Below, piece by piece: positions 1-8,128 of a stretch of DNA of 64,000 nucleotides. The stretch is taken from NCBI GenBank assembly GCA_041859875.1, contig JBFLFY010000007.1, positions 15,312-79,311 on the forward strand, read 5' to 3'. The position numbers were made by a program, and so were the translations under genes. The notes below the pieces were generated by a model. The model saw only the letters and a program-made list of their open reading frames with translations. It was not told the DNA's origin and ran no database searches. Positions within the stretch are counted from its first letter, which is position 1. Each line of letters starts with the position of its first letter. This DNA is from Thermocaproicibacter sp041859875 (GTDB taxonomy: Bacteria > Bacillota > Clostridia > Oscillospirales > Acutalibacteraceae).

Positions 1-720
1 AAGAAGAGCCTTTTCAGTAGTTTTCGTATCTGCACCATAAATGACTTTCATACGGACGACGTGAACATAATTTACAAGATCCAGGTGCGAGTTAAAAATA
101 TTCAGCAATTCCTTCTGTACTTCACCAATGGAATGCTTCTTAATGAACTTCAATACTTCTGTGTAAAAAAAGCGGTATAAGACATTTTCCATTCCGGTGT
201 AATCGAGCTGGCCGTCATCAGTTTCCAGAAAAGGCTCCAAAAGCTTTTCATATCGGGTTCCAGTCAAAATTTGCTTAAGGTCGGCGACACTTTTTACTTC
301 TGTTAAAGCGTTAATATCCATTTTGGAACTATGAAGAAGGTACGGTGGGAAATAGTAATTACGCTTTTCTGTATTTCTTGCATTTAGCAATAAGGCGGTG
401 TGCAGAAGTAAATGAATTTCATCACGCAGAATAATAATCTGTGAAAGACGAACGTCTGTTTCCGCTTCGTATTTGCTCAGAGAAATGTAGTCATTCATTA
501 GTTCCTGTTTTAAACGGGCTTCCAACTGTTCACGATGAATTTCACTTTCTACTATTCCGGCCAGTGCATGACTGTAGATGGTGCTGTTTTTTAAGTAAGC
601 CGCAACTTCATTTACGCTCCGACATTTCAAAAGTTCATTATAGTCATTTTGGGTGAGCCGCCTTCCATACATAGTGCGCGCTTTTGCAAGAACAACATTG
701 GAAGACAGGAAATCAAGCAT
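1..720 (-). CDS. V-type ATPase subunit C (AC39/NtpC family), partial
   Basis: This frame begins at an ATG at 720 on the minus strand and runs off the left edge, so only the N-terminal 240 residues are visible. The start (MLDFLSSNVVLAKARTMYGR) and the tyrosine/leucine-rich helical region after it resemble the AC39/NtpC family, whose members (about 330 aa) connect the V1 motor to the membrane rotor of V-type ATPases. Its ATG directly follows the TAA of the upstream small gene with no gap, so the two are translationally coupled. The rest of the ATPase operon should lie beyond the left edge. Family assignment is from the general sequence pattern, not one diagnostic motif. Confidence 0.75.
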   Translation of the reverse strand, partial: MLDFLSSNVVLAKARTMYGRRLTQNDYNELLKCRSVNEVAAYLKNSTIYSHALAGIVESEIHREQLEARLKQELMNDYISLSKYEAETDVRLSQIIILRDEIHLLLHTALLLNARNTEKRNYYFPPYLLHSSKMDINALTEVKSVADLKQILTGTRYEKLLEPFLETDDGQLDYTGMENVLYRFFYTEVLKFIKKHSIGEVQKELLNIFNSHLDLVNYVHVVRMKVIYGADTKTTEKALL

Positions 721-1038
721 TTAAGAAATGCCCCCTATCATGCGGCTCATGATGTCCGAAACCCATTCTTCACCCTTTTCAGCGTACAGACTGTTCATTT
801 GCTCCATAAGCTGCTCGTTCTTCTTATTCTTTTCTTGCCAGGCCTCTTCAGCGGCTTTGCGTTCAGAAGGTTCGTTTTTGGCAATCCGCTTTCTGGCCCT
901 TTCCAGATAGCTGTTCCGAATTTCTTCTCTCCGCTTAGCAACTTCTTTTTCCGAGTCAATTTTTTCTTGCTGAGCAGAGTTGGTAATCTTTTGGGCGTTA
1001 TGGTCCATTTCCACAATTTGTTTCATTAGATTCTGCAT
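721..1038 (-). CDS. V-type ATPase peripheral-stalk (G/H-like) subunit
   Basis: This is a 105-residue, highly charged protein that is almost entirely predicted coiled coil, rich in Glu, Lys, Arg and Gln from about residue 15 to 75. That is the look of the G/H stalk subunits of V-type ATPases. The chosen ATG at 1038 has GGAGG eight bases upstream; a GTG at 1047 overlaps that site and is less likely. It is the first gene of the visible ATPase operon and its stop abuts the start of subunit C. Coiled-coil proteins are weak in family-specific signal, so the call rests partly on position. Confidence 0.65.
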   Translation of the reverse strand: MQNLMKQIVEMDHNAQKITNSAQQEKIDSEKEVAKRREEIRNSYLERARKRIAKNEPSERKAAEEAWQEKNKKNEQLMEQMNSLYAEKGEEWVSDIMSRMIGGIS

Positions 1039-1155
1039 GATCAGCACCTCCGTGCCATATTTAGAATTTCATTATAGCCTCCTGTTACAAAATTACAAGG
1101 AAGGTTATTGTTGAAAATGAGGGAAAGCTGCCGAGTTTTTTATGCACTATTAAGA

Positions 1156-1187
1156 AACCAGTACATATCTGCCAATATGTGCTGGCT
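1156..1187 (-). terminator. Probable terminator after the UPF0210 gene
   Basis: Near-perfect inverted repeat (ACCAGtACATAT / ATATGTgCTGG) just past the end of the minus-strand UPF0210 gene, followed on that strand by TTTCTT. The U tract is weak, so strength is uncertain. Confidence 0.45.
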
Positions 1188-1204
1188 TAATATCTAAAAG
1201 ATAA

Positions 1205-2563
1205 TTAATTTTTTAAACTTTGAAGCGGAGCAGGAAAACGTCCGCCGCGGCAAATGAACTTTTTAGGAGAGTAACGATTTACTTCCATAACAGGCCCTCC
1301 GCCAAGAAGGCCCCCAAAATTTAATTCATCGCCCGCTTTTTTACCGATGGCCGGGATAAGACGCACGGCAGTCGTTTTTGTATTGACCATACCAATAGCG
1401 GCTTCATCTGCTATAATAGCAGAAATAATTTCCGGCGGAACGTCGCCCGGTATTACAATCATGTCAAGTCCGACGGAACATACGGCTGTCATGGCTTCCA
1501 GTTTGGTAATGGAAAGTGACCCACAGCGAGCCGCGTCAATCATGCCGGCGTCTTCGGTTACCGGAATAAAGGCACCGGAAAGCCCACCAACATGGGAAGA
1601 AGCCATAATGCCGCCTTTTTTCACAGCATCATTCAGCAGGGCAAGGCAGGCTGTTGTACCGTGCGCACCGCAGCTTTCCAAACCCATCTCTTCGAGGATA
1701 TGGGCAACCGAGTCACCCACGGCAGGTGTTGGTGCAAGCGAAAGATCAACAATACCAAAAGGAACGCACAACCTGCGTGAGGCTTCCTGTGCAACAAGCT
1801 GCCCCATACGGGTCACTTTAAATGCAGTCTTTTTTATAATATTTGCAACTTCCGCTATATCACAGTCACCGGCTTTTGCAATAGCGGCCCTTACTACACC
1901 CGGCCCGGATACGCCGACATTAATTTCACAGTCCGGTTCGCCGGTTCCGTGAAAAGCACCTGCCATGAAAGGATTGTCTTCCGGTGCATTGCAGAAAACC
2001 ACAAGTTTTGCCGCGCCAACGCTATTTTGGTCAGCCGTCGCTTTTGCTGTGTCGAGCACAACGTGCCCCATTTTTGCAATGGCATCCATATTAATGCCAG
2101 CTTTGGTTGTACCAATATTTACAGAAGAACAAACAAGATCTGTTCGGCTTAAAGCCTCCGGTATGCTTTGTATCAAAGCATAGTCGCCCGGAGCGAAGCC
2201 TTTATGCACCAGAGAAGAATATCCACCAATAAAGTTCACGCCGATTGCTTTTGCTGCTTTGTCCAGTGCGAGTGCAAAACGAACGGGGTTTTTGCCCGGG
2301 CAGGCAGCTGCAACCATTGAAATAGGCGTTACGGAAACGCGCTTATGTATAATTGGGATTCCATAATCTTTGCTGATTTCTTCTCCGGTCTTTACCAAAT
2401 TTTCTGCATACCGGCAGATTTTGTCGTATATTTTGTCACAGGCTTTTTGAATATCGGAGTCGATGCAGTCCAAAAGCGAAATTCCCATTGTAATGGTGCG
2501 AACATCCAGGTTCTCATTGTCAATCATATTAATCGTTTCAAGAATATCATGCGTGTTTATCAT
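1205..2563 (-). CDS. UPF0210 (DUF711/PFL-like) family protein
   Basis: The 452-residue product matches the UPF0210 family in length and character. It starts MINTHDILETINMIDNENLD and contains Gly-rich stretches such as GGYSSLVHKG (about residues 113-122) and GGLLGGGPVMEVN near the C-terminus. The family has a glycyl-radical-enzyme-like fold, but no reaction is established. It lies downstream of, and is co-oriented with, the UPF0237 ACT protein (44-bp gap). This pairing recurs in Firmicutes and suggests that the small ACT protein regulates or partners it. A purine-rich AGAGGA stretch lies upstream of the ATG. Confidence 0.85.
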   Translation of the reverse strand: MINTHDILETINMIDNENLDVRTITMGISLLDCIDSDIQKACDKIYDKICRYAENLVKTGEEISKDYGIPIIHKRVSVTPISMVAAACPGKNPVRFALALDKAAKAIGVNFIGGYSSLVHKGFAPGDYALIQSIPEALSRTDLVCSSVNIGTTKAGINMDAIAKMGHVVLDTAKATADQNSVGAAKLVVFCNAPEDNPFMAGAFHGTGEPDCEINVGVSGPGVVRAAIAKAGDCDIAEVANIIKKTAFKVTRMGQLVAQEASRRLCVPFGIVDLSLAPTPAVGDSVAHILEEMGLESCGAHGTTACLALLNDAVKKGGIMASSHVGGLSGAFIPVTEDAGMIDAARCGSLSITKLEAMTAVCSVGLDMIVIPGDVPPEIISAIIADEAAIGMVNTKTTAVRLIPAIGKKAGDELNFGGLLGGGPVMEVNRYSPKKFICRGGRFPAPLQSLKN

Positions 2564-2607
2564 TTCAGCCGAATCCTCTTTCCTTGTAAGATAGATTGCT
2601 TTCTATG

Positions 2608-2877
2608 CTAAATGCGGTGCATGGCATTAAAAATGTCTTCATGCATAACGTGCACGTCAAGATTCATTTTTTTGCCGGATTCGGTCAGCTCATCTGCAAG
2701 CTGGCTGAATGGGACCGAACATTTTGAAATATCTACAAGCATAATCATTGCAAAAAGGTCCTGCATAACAGACTGCGTCACTTCGGTAACATTTACCTTG
2801 TTTTTAGCGCAGAGAGTGGAAACACGGGCCAAAATTCCAACCATATCTTTGCCAATTACAGTTATTACAGCACGCAT
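2608..2877 (-). CDS. UPF0237 ACT-domain protein
   Basis: This 89-residue single-ACT-domain protein (MRAVITVIGKDMVGILARVS) belongs to UPF0237, which is distantly related to the glycine-cleavage regulator GcvR. Members are thought to bind a small metabolite, which is unidentified. I take the ATG at 2877, which has GGAGG eight bases upstream, over a TTG 15 bases earlier. It heads a two-gene operon with UPF0210 behind a clear promoter. No DNA-binding domain is present, so a role as a protein-level regulator is more likely than transcription control. Confidence 0.85.
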   Translation of the reverse strand: MRAVITVIGKDMVGILARVSTLCAKNKVNVTEVTQSVMQDLFAMIMLVDISKCSVPFSQLADELTESGKKMNLDVHVMHEDIFNAMHRI

Positions 2878-2922
2878 TATTACAGCCTCCAACTTTCATC
2901 TACTTCACATAAATTATTTTTA

Positions 2923-2951
2923 ATTATGCGCGGGAATGGCTTTTTTGTCAA
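2923..2951 (-). promoter_or_regulatory. Promoter of the UPF0237-UPF0210 operon
   Basis: On the minus strand a TTGACA -35 (2946-2951) and CATAAT -10 (2923-2928) are separated by 17 bp, close to the sigma-A consensus, about 46 bp upstream of the UPF0237 ATG. Confidence 0.7.
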
Positions 2952-3114
2952 GCATTCACGAATTAATAGGTACATAATGGCAATCTGCTAAAAAAAACAA
3001 AAGCGATGTTTCCTGAAATCTCTCTTTTTCATCTATAATAACGCCGTGCAATATGCTAGTATTAGATAATAGCTAATAGTAAAAAATGCCGTGAAGGAAG
3101 GAGGTAAATACTTT

Positions 3115-3162
3115 TTGAGAAACAAACGGCGACAGCTAGCCAAATGGAGGCAAAATGAATGA
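3115..3162 (+). CDS. Possible 15-codon leader ORF upstream of the PHP gene
   Basis: A TTG at 3115 is preceded by AAGGAGG (3098-3104) at 10 bp and opens a 15-codon frame reading MRNKRRQLAKWRQNE. Its TGA (3160-3162) overlaps the ATG of the PHP gene (3159-3161) as ATGA, typical of translational coupling. The peptide is strongly basic and contains no histidine, so it is not a classical his leader. It may simply be a chance frame; no homologue is recognised. Confidence 0.3.
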   Translation: MRNKRRQLAKWRQNE

Positions 3163-3971
3163 ATTTTAGATATGAAGCGGACAGCCACATCCATACCGAT
3201 TGCAGTAGAGATGCCGTGGATACCGCAATGATGATGTGTGAAAATGCAGCGCGTCTTGGTTTTTATGCAATCACAATAACGGATCACTGTGAGTGCAATG
3301 TTTTTAAAAGTGAAGGGTACAACAAGACAATTCTGCAGTCCTATTTTGAGGCAAAGAAGGCGGCAGCAGCTTTCGGTGGTAGACTTCATGTTTTTACAGG
3401 CGTAGAGCTTGGGCAGCCGATGCAGAACAGCAAAGCGGCAGAAAAAGTCCTTAATTCCTGCGACTTTGACTTTGCGCTGGCTTCCGTACATAATGTAAGG
3501 GGTAAAGAGGATTTTTACAGCCTCGATTATTCAAAGGAAAATGTAGACGAACTTCTCACACAGTATTTTGACGAAATTATGGAAACGATAGAGTGGGGTA
3601 AGTTCGATGCTCTTGCTCACTTGACTTATCCGTGGCGTTACATAGAAGGGGAGCATCAGTTGCAGATTCCTATGGAAAAATGGAATTCGCGTATCGACGA
3701 AGTCCTGCGTGCACTGATAGCCAAGAAAATAGCGCTGGAAGTAAATACTTCTGGGTTTCGCCAGAAGATGGGAGTATCTATGCCGGATTTTCCGGTACTG
3801 CAGCGTTACCGCAAACTTGGTGGAAAATTGGTGACACTAGGTTCAGACGCACACCGCTGGGCCGATGTAGGAGCCGGGATTGAGCAGGGGCTTTCCATTT
3901 TGCACAAAGCGGGTTTTAACCATTTTATGATTTATTCCGCACATCAGCCGCAGGCGCTTCCAATCGGGTAG
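3159..3971 (+). CDS. PHP-domain phosphatase, histidinol-phosphatase (HisJ/HisK) family
   Basis: This 270-residue PHP-superfamily metal phosphoesterase carries the expected metal-binding motifs: DSHIHTDCS (residues 8-16), TDHCE (about 43-47), LASVHN, and GSDAHR near residue 230. Its length fits PHP-type histidinol-phosphate phosphatases, which make histidinol from histidinol phosphate. No other his gene is nearby, so the substrate is inferred from family only and could be another phosphate ester. The ATG at 3159 has GGAGG eight bases upstream. A short upstream ORF overlaps its start codon. Confidence 0.75.
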   Translation: MNFRYEADSHIHTDCSRDAVDTAMMMCENAARLGFYAITITDHCECNVFKSEGYNKTILQSYFEAKKAAAAFGGRLHVFTGVELGQPMQNSKAAEKVLNSCDFDFALASVHNVRGKEDFYSLDYSKENVDELLTQYFDEIMETIEWGKFDALAHLTYPWRYIEGEHQLQIPMEKWNSRIDEVLRALIAKKIALEVNTSGFRQKMGVSMPDFPVLQRYRKLGGKLVTLGSDAHRWADVGAGIEQGLSILHKAGFNHFMIYSAHQPQALPIG

Positions 3972-4004
3972 CGGCATTAAAAATTTAGAGAGGATCGTTG
4001 TATT

Positions 4005-4490
4005 ATGGATCAGTTATTATCCCTTTTGAGTGACAATGCACGCCTTACAACAAAACAGCTTGCCGTAATGCTGAACCTTACGGAAGCCGAGGTAGCTGAA
4101 AAAATATCGGCGTATGAAAAGCAGGGAATTATCCGAGGGTACAAAGCACTGGTCAACTGGGAAAAAATTGATAAAAACAAGGCGAGCGCATTAATTGAAC
4201 TGCGCGTTTCCCCAAAGCGCGACCGTGGCTTTGATGAAATTGCCAACCGTATTATGCAGTTTGATGAGGTAGAGAGTGTTTACCTGATGTCTGGTGGCTT
4301 TGATTTGGCTGTTAAAGTTCACGGAAAGAGTATGCAGGATATTGCCATGTTTGTTATGAGGCGCCTTTCCACCCTTGATTCCGTCCTTTCAACATCCACG
4401 CATTTCATTCTGACGCGTTACAAAGACGATGGCATTGTTATGAATTCTGAAGATGAGCAGGATGAGAGAAGGAGTGTCTTCAGTGATTGA
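4005..4490 (+). CDS. Lrp/AsnC-family transcriptional regulator
   Basis: The 161-residue protein has an N-terminal winged helix-turn-helix (TTKQLAVMLNLTEAEVAEKI, residues 16-35), then a RAM/ACT-like effector domain containing the typical VESVYLMSGGFDLAVKV segment. Lrp/AsnC proteins sense amino acids and often control adjacent amino-acid genes. Its last 8 bp overlap the start of the downstream aminotransferase, which makes that gene, and its substrate or product, the obvious candidate target and effector. It carries an acidic/polar C-terminal tail (NSEDEQDERR) slightly beyond the usual family length. Confidence 0.9.
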   Translation: MDQLLSLLSDNARLTTKQLAVMLNLTEAEVAEKISAYEKQGIIRGYKALVNWEKIDKNKASALIELRVSPKRDRGFDEIANRIMQFDEVESVYLMSGGFDLAVKVHGKSMQDIAMFVMRRLSTLDSVLSTSTHFILTRYKDDGIVMNSEDEQDERRSVFSD

Positions 4491-5661
4491 TTACCAGAAT
4501 GTGCTGAACCATGAAGTTCAGAGCCTTCAGCCTTCCGGTATCCGCCGCTTTTTCGATATTGCCAGCGAAATGGATAACGTTATTTCGCTCTCTATTGGCG
4601 AACCGGATTTCACAACTCCATGGCATGTACGCCAGGAAGCTATCCGTTCCCTTGAAGATGGGAAAACATGGTATTCCCCCAACCGTGGTTTTCTGAAACT
4701 GCGTGAGGGAATCAGCCACTTTGTAAAGCTTCATTATCATATTGATTATGATTCGAAAACGGAGATCCTCGTTACGGTCGGCGGCAGTGAAGCAATTGAT
4801 CTTGCGCTGCGCTGTTTGATTTCACCGGGCGATGAAGTCTTAATTCCTGAGCCTAGCTTTGTTTGCTACAAGCCGCTTACTGTTATGGCCCACGGTGTTC
4901 CGGTTGTGATTGAAACAAAGCAGGAAAACAATTTCCGCCTTACCCCGGAAGCCCTGCGCGAAAAAATCACGCCGAAAACGAAATTGCTGATTCTTCCATA
5001 CCCAAACAATCCAACCGGCGCTGTTATGCATCGAAGCGACCTTGAAAAAATTGCTGAAATTGTACAAGAAAATCATTTAGTGGTTCTTTCAGATGAAATT
5101 TACAGTGAGCTGACTTATGGTGATTCCCGTCATGTGTCGTTTGCTTCCCTGGATGGGATGAGGGAACGTACGGTATTGATAAACGGTTTTTCTAAGACGT
5201 TTGCCATGACGGGCTGGCGCCTCGGCTATGCTGCAGCGCCGCAGCCGATTATTAAGCAGATGACAAAGCTGCATCAGTTTGGAATCATGAGCGCGCCGAC
5301 TACCGCACAGTATGGCGCGTTAGAAGCGCTGAAGAATGGCGAAAGCGATATTGTAGAAATGCGTGAGCAGTATGATATGCGGCGCCGCATGATTGTCAGT
5401 GGATTTAATGCGATGGGCCTTTCTTGCTTTGAACCGGAAGGGGCGTTTTACGTCTTCCCATGCATTAAAAGCACGGGCCTTTCATCGGAAGAGTTCTGCA
5501 AGCAGCTTATTTGTGACGAAAGAGTTGCGGTTGTTCCGGGCAATGCCTTTGGTGCTTGTGGGGAAGGGTATGTGCGTGTCTCCTATTCTTACTCAACAAA
5601 ACATATTACAGAGGCGCTTAATCGTATTGAACATTTTGTAAAGACTCGGAAGGGTAAGTAA
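4483..5661 (+). CDS. PLP-dependent class I/II aminotransferase (aspartate/aromatic type)
   Basis: The 393-residue fold-type I aminotransferase has the PLP lysine in NGFSKTFAMTGWRLGYA (Lys238, counted from the GTG start), the PYPNNPTGA motif and the phosphate/carboxylate-binding Arg region near the C-terminus (YVRVSYSYS). The start is a GTG at 4483 with GGAG eight bases upstream; an ATG at 4453 lies deep in the Lrp gene without a good site. It overlaps the Lrp-type gene by 8 bp and is followed 1 bp later by ispE. The exact amino-acid substrate cannot be decided; PatA/AraT-type activity on aspartate, alanine or aromatic amino acids is plausible. Confidence 0.88.
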   Translation: MIDYQNVLNHEVQSLQPSGIRRFFDIASEMDNVISLSIGEPDFTTPWHVRQEAIRSLEDGKTWYSPNRGFLKLREGISHFVKLHYHIDYDSKTEILVTVGGSEAIDLALRCLISPGDEVLIPEPSFVCYKPLTVMAHGVPVVIETKQENNFRLTPEALREKITPKTKLLILPYPNNPTGAVMHRSDLEKIAEIVQENHLVVLSDEIYSELTYGDSRHVSFASLDGMRERTVLINGFSKTFAMTGWRLGYAAAPQPIIKQMTKLHQFGIMSAPTTAQYGALEALKNGESDIVEMREQYDMRRRMIVSGFNAMGLSCFEPEGAFYVFPCIKSTGLSSEEFCKQLICDERVAVVPGNAFGACGEGYVRVSYSYSTKHITEALNRIEHFVKTRKGK

Positions 5662-5662
5662 G

Positions 5663-6514
5663 ATGGAACTTCTGGCTCCAGCTAAAATCAATCTTTCGCT
5701 TGACATTTTGGGCCGCAGACCGGATGGCTACCATGATTTGCGAATGGTCATGCAGAGTATTTCCCTGTATGACCGCGTTTCGCTGGAATCTGCTGAAAAA
5801 GCAGGCATTGGGGTATGCTGCAGCGAAGACAGTGTTCCCTGCAATAAAACAAATACAGTTGTGCGTGCAGCAAATGCCTTTGTTTGCGCAACTGGAATTC
5901 AGCCAAAAGGGCTGCTGTTTCGAATTGAAAAGATAATTCCCCAGCAGGCTGGGCTCGGCGGAGGCAGCGCTGACGCTGCCGCTGCACTGAAGCTTCTAAA
6001 TGGAAAATACCGTACTGGTCTTTCGCTTCAAGACTTGCAGCAGATTGGACTGCAGGCAGGCGCTGATATTCCGTTTTGCCTGCAAGGCGGTACGGCTCTT
6101 ATAGAAGGTATCGGTGAGAAAGTGAAACCGCTGCCGGAAATGCCGCATTGTAAGATTGTGGTTTGCCGTCCATCCGTTGGTATTAGCACAAAAGAGGCCT
6201 ATGAGGCATTTGACCATTCCGGTATCCATGTTTCGCAGTATTCTGCCAAGATTATGGATGGGCTGAATAATGGCAGCCTAAAACAAGTTGCTGCAAACCT
6301 TGGAAATGTGTTTGAACTGACTCAACAAGTCCCACAGGAAATTCATAAAATTGAGCAAATTATGCTGACGTCTGGTGCGTCTGGTGCCTGTATGACTGGG
6401 AGCGGCTCTGCAGTTTTCGGCCTATTCCGTGAACTTGAAAGCGCCAAAGCCTGCAGGGCATCGCTTGGCGGAAAGTATCCTTTTGTTTTTCTCTGCCGTC
6501 CGGTTTTCGGGTGA
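5663..6514 (+). CDS. ispE: 4-diphosphocytidyl-2-C-methyl-D-erythritol kinase IspE
   Basis: This 283-residue GHMP kinase performs the ATP-dependent 2-phosphorylation in the MEP isoprenoid pathway. The N-terminus has the IspE signature AKINLSLDILGRRPDGYHD (residues 7-25), and the ATP-binding Gly-rich loop is PQQAGLGGGSADAAAAL (93-109). A third GHMP motif, GASGACMTGSGSAVFGLF, is near the C-terminus. It begins one base after the aminotransferase stop, so the operon is tightly packed. The polyprenyl synthase gene at 39038 acts further down the same pathway. Confidence 0.95.
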   Translation: MELLAPAKINLSLDILGRRPDGYHDLRMVMQSISLYDRVSLESAEKAGIGVCCSEDSVPCNKTNTVVRAANAFVCATGIQPKGLLFRIEKIIPQQAGLGGGSADAAAALKLLNGKYRTGLSLQDLQQIGLQAGADIPFCLQGGTALIEGIGEKVKPLPEMPHCKIVVCRPSVGISTKEAYEAFDHSGIHVSQYSAKIMDGLNNGSLKQVAANLGNVFELTQQVPQEIHKIEQIMLTSGASGACMTGSGSAVFGLFRELESAKACRASLGGKYPFVFLCRPVFG

Positions 6515-6561
6515 CAGCAGAAATAAATTTAATAAGGCTGACTTTGAAAGGGGCTAATGGC

Positions 6562-6921
6562 ATGGATGAGAAAAAGAATCTTGGGTTTGAAGTAATGCAT
6601 ATAGGCATTAACTGTAGCAGTGCAGAAGAAGCCGAAAAAGCGGCAAAGCATTTAGAAGACCTTTTCGGCTTTGAAACAAAGGAAACCCCGGTTTCGTATT
6701 TTTCAAGCAGCAGGGTTGAAATTATGAAAAAGGACGGAGCAGGGAAGAACGGGCATATTGCCATTGGAACAAACGACATCCATGCCGCAATGGACTATCT
6801 GAAGGGAAGAGGCTGTGAATTTAATGAAAAAAGCGCATCTTACCGTCCAGATGGCAGCTTAAAGCTTATCTACCTGAAAAATGAAATTGCTGGGTTTGCA
6901 TTTCATTTACTGCAGAAGTAA
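6562..6921 (+). CDS. VOC (glyoxalase-fold) family protein
   Basis: This 119-residue single-domain VOC protein reads LGFEVMHIGINCSSAEEAEKA near the start and ends with EIAGFAFHLLQK. It resembles the VOC module found alone or attached to KDPG aldolase in Clostridia. VOC proteins bind a divalent metal and small ligands; this one has no assigned reaction. The ATG at 6562 has AAAGGGG eight bases upstream. A GTG at 6511 overlapping the ispE stop is also possible but lacks spacing support. It is the last gene before a strong bidirectional terminator. Confidence 0.75.
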   Translation: MDEKKNLGFEVMHIGINCSSAEEAEKAAKHLEDLFGFETKETPVSYFSSSRVEIMKKDGAGKNGHIAIGTNDIHAAMDYLKGRGCEFNEKSASYRPDGSLKLIYLKNEIAGFAFHLLQK

Positions 6922-6951
6922 AACTGGTTGCCTGCATTTAGATGCAGAAAA

Positions 6952-7000
6952 GCGGCCGGTTCGAAAGGAGCATCCTTTCAAACCGGCCGCCTGTTTTTTT
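6952..7000. terminator. Strong bidirectional terminator
   Basis: Long inverted repeat (GCGGCCGGTTcGAAAGGA / TCCTTTCaAACCGGCCGC) with a 3-base loop and a seven-T run on the plus strand. It ends the plus-strand ispE/VOC operon and lies just beyond the stop of the minus-strand upp gene, so it probably serves both. Confidence 0.9.
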
Positions 7001-7008
7001 AAATTGTT

Positions 7009-7659
7009 TTAAAGAGTACCGAAAATGCGGTCGCCCGCATCACCAAGGCCTGGAACAATATATCCATTTTCATTCAGATGGTCATCGACCGCTGCGCAGT
7101 AAAGCTGTACATCCGGATGCGCCTTCGTAAAGGCTTCGATTCCTTCCGGTGCAGCAATGATGCACATAAACTTAATGCTCTTTGGATGACTGCGCTTAAT
7201 GATTGTTACGGCGTCAATGGATGAGCCGCCGGTTGCAAGCATCGGGTCAAGCACAATTACTTCACGCTGGTCAATGTCAAGCGGAAGCTTGCTGTAATAC
7301 TGCACCGGCTTCAGCGTCTTTGGGTCGCGGTAAAGCCCAATATGACCGACTTTTGCTGCCGGAACAAGTGAAAGTACACCGTCAACCATGCCAAGGCCTG
7401 CGCGCAGAATCGGAATAAATGCAAGTTTGCGCCCAGCAATCACTTTCGCTTTTGCATGATCTTTTACCGGGGTATCGATTGTGGTTTCTTCCAATGGGAG
7501 ATCGCGCGTTGCTTCATAGCAAAGCAGCATGGCAATTTCGCTTACCAGCTGGCGAAAATCTCTTGAACCGGTATTTTTATCTCTCAGGTAGGTCAGTTTA
7601 TGCTGGATCAGAGGATGATCCATGATAAAAACCTGACCTCCAAAATTTTGATTTTCCAT
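7009..7659 (-). CDS. upp: Uracil phosphoribosyltransferase
   Basis: The 216-residue enzyme salvages uracil to UMP using PRPP. The PRPP-binding loop VIVLDPMLATGGSS and the C-terminal uracil-binding region (YIVPGLGDAGDRIFGT) are intact. The ATG at 7659 has GGAGG eight bases upstream; a longer frame would start in the spacer without support. It is the last gene of the fhs-tsaE-tsaB-rpiB-upp group, 25 bp after rpiB, and terminates at the large hairpin at 6952-7000. The rpiB-upp adjacency is common in Firmicutes. Confidence 0.96.
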   Translation of the reverse strand: MENQNFGGQVFIMDHPLIQHKLTYLRDKNTGSRDFRQLVSEIAMLLCYEATRDLPLEETTIDTPVKDHAKAKVIAGRKLAFIPILRAGLGMVDGVLSLVPAAKVGHIGLYRDPKTLKPVQYYSKLPLDIDQREVIVLDPMLATGGSSIDAVTIIKRSHPKSIKFMCIIAAPEGIEAFTKAHPDVQLYCAAVDDHLNENGYIVPGLGDAGDRIFGTL

Positions 7660-7684
7660 ATTCTTTTCCTCCGTTGTCTGTTTC

Positions 7685-8128
7685 TTAAAGCTCACCGCGC
7701 TCAATCGCGGCAATTTCATCAATCCTTCTCTGATGACGTCCGCCGTCAAAAGGAGTATTCAAAAAGAGCTTCGAAAATTCAACGGCCTGTTCTTCATTAA
7801 TGACTCGGCCGCCAAGGCAAAGAATGTTTGCGTTATTGTGGTGGCGTGTAATTTCTGCACAGTAAGCGTCAGCACAAACAGCTGCACGGATTCCTTTTAC
7901 TTTATTGGCTGCCATGCTCATGCCAATTCCTGTTCCACAGCAGAGGATTCCCTTGTCTGCGTTGCCGTCGGCAATAAAATGAGCTACTTTTGCAGCGATT
8001 GGCGCATAATCAACGGATTCTTCGCTGTTGGTGCCAAAATCTGTGTACTCGACTTTTTCCGAATCAAGGTACTTCTTGATAGCTTCTTTCAGGCGATAAC
8101 CGCCGTGGTCAGCTCCTAATGCGATCAT
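7685..8128 (-). CDS. rpiB: Ribose-5-phosphate isomerase B
   Basis: The 147-residue LacAB/RpiB-family enzyme interconverts ribose 5-phosphate and ribulose 5-phosphate. It starts MIALGADHGGYRLK and contains the catalytic-cysteine segment CCGTGIGMSMAANK (about residues 62-75) and the HHNNANILCLGGR substrate motif. The ATG is preceded by AAGGGG at eight bases and overlaps the tsaB stop by ATGA. Related isomerases act on allose or galactose 6-phosphates, but the context with nucleotide salvage favours ribose phosphate. Confidence 0.93.
   Translation of the reverse strand: MIALGADHGGYRLKEAIKKYLDSEKVEYTDFGTNSEESVDYAPIAAKVAHFIADGNADKGILCCGTGIGMSMAANKVKGIRAAVCADAYCAEITRHHNNANILCLGGRVINEEQAVEFSKLFLNTPFDGGRHQRRIDEIAAIERGEL

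Noticed and set aside
3033..3491. Minus-strand frame of 152 codons opposite the PHP gene start
   Set aside because: Cys-rich shadow frame without a ribosome site, overlapping a clearly conserved gene.
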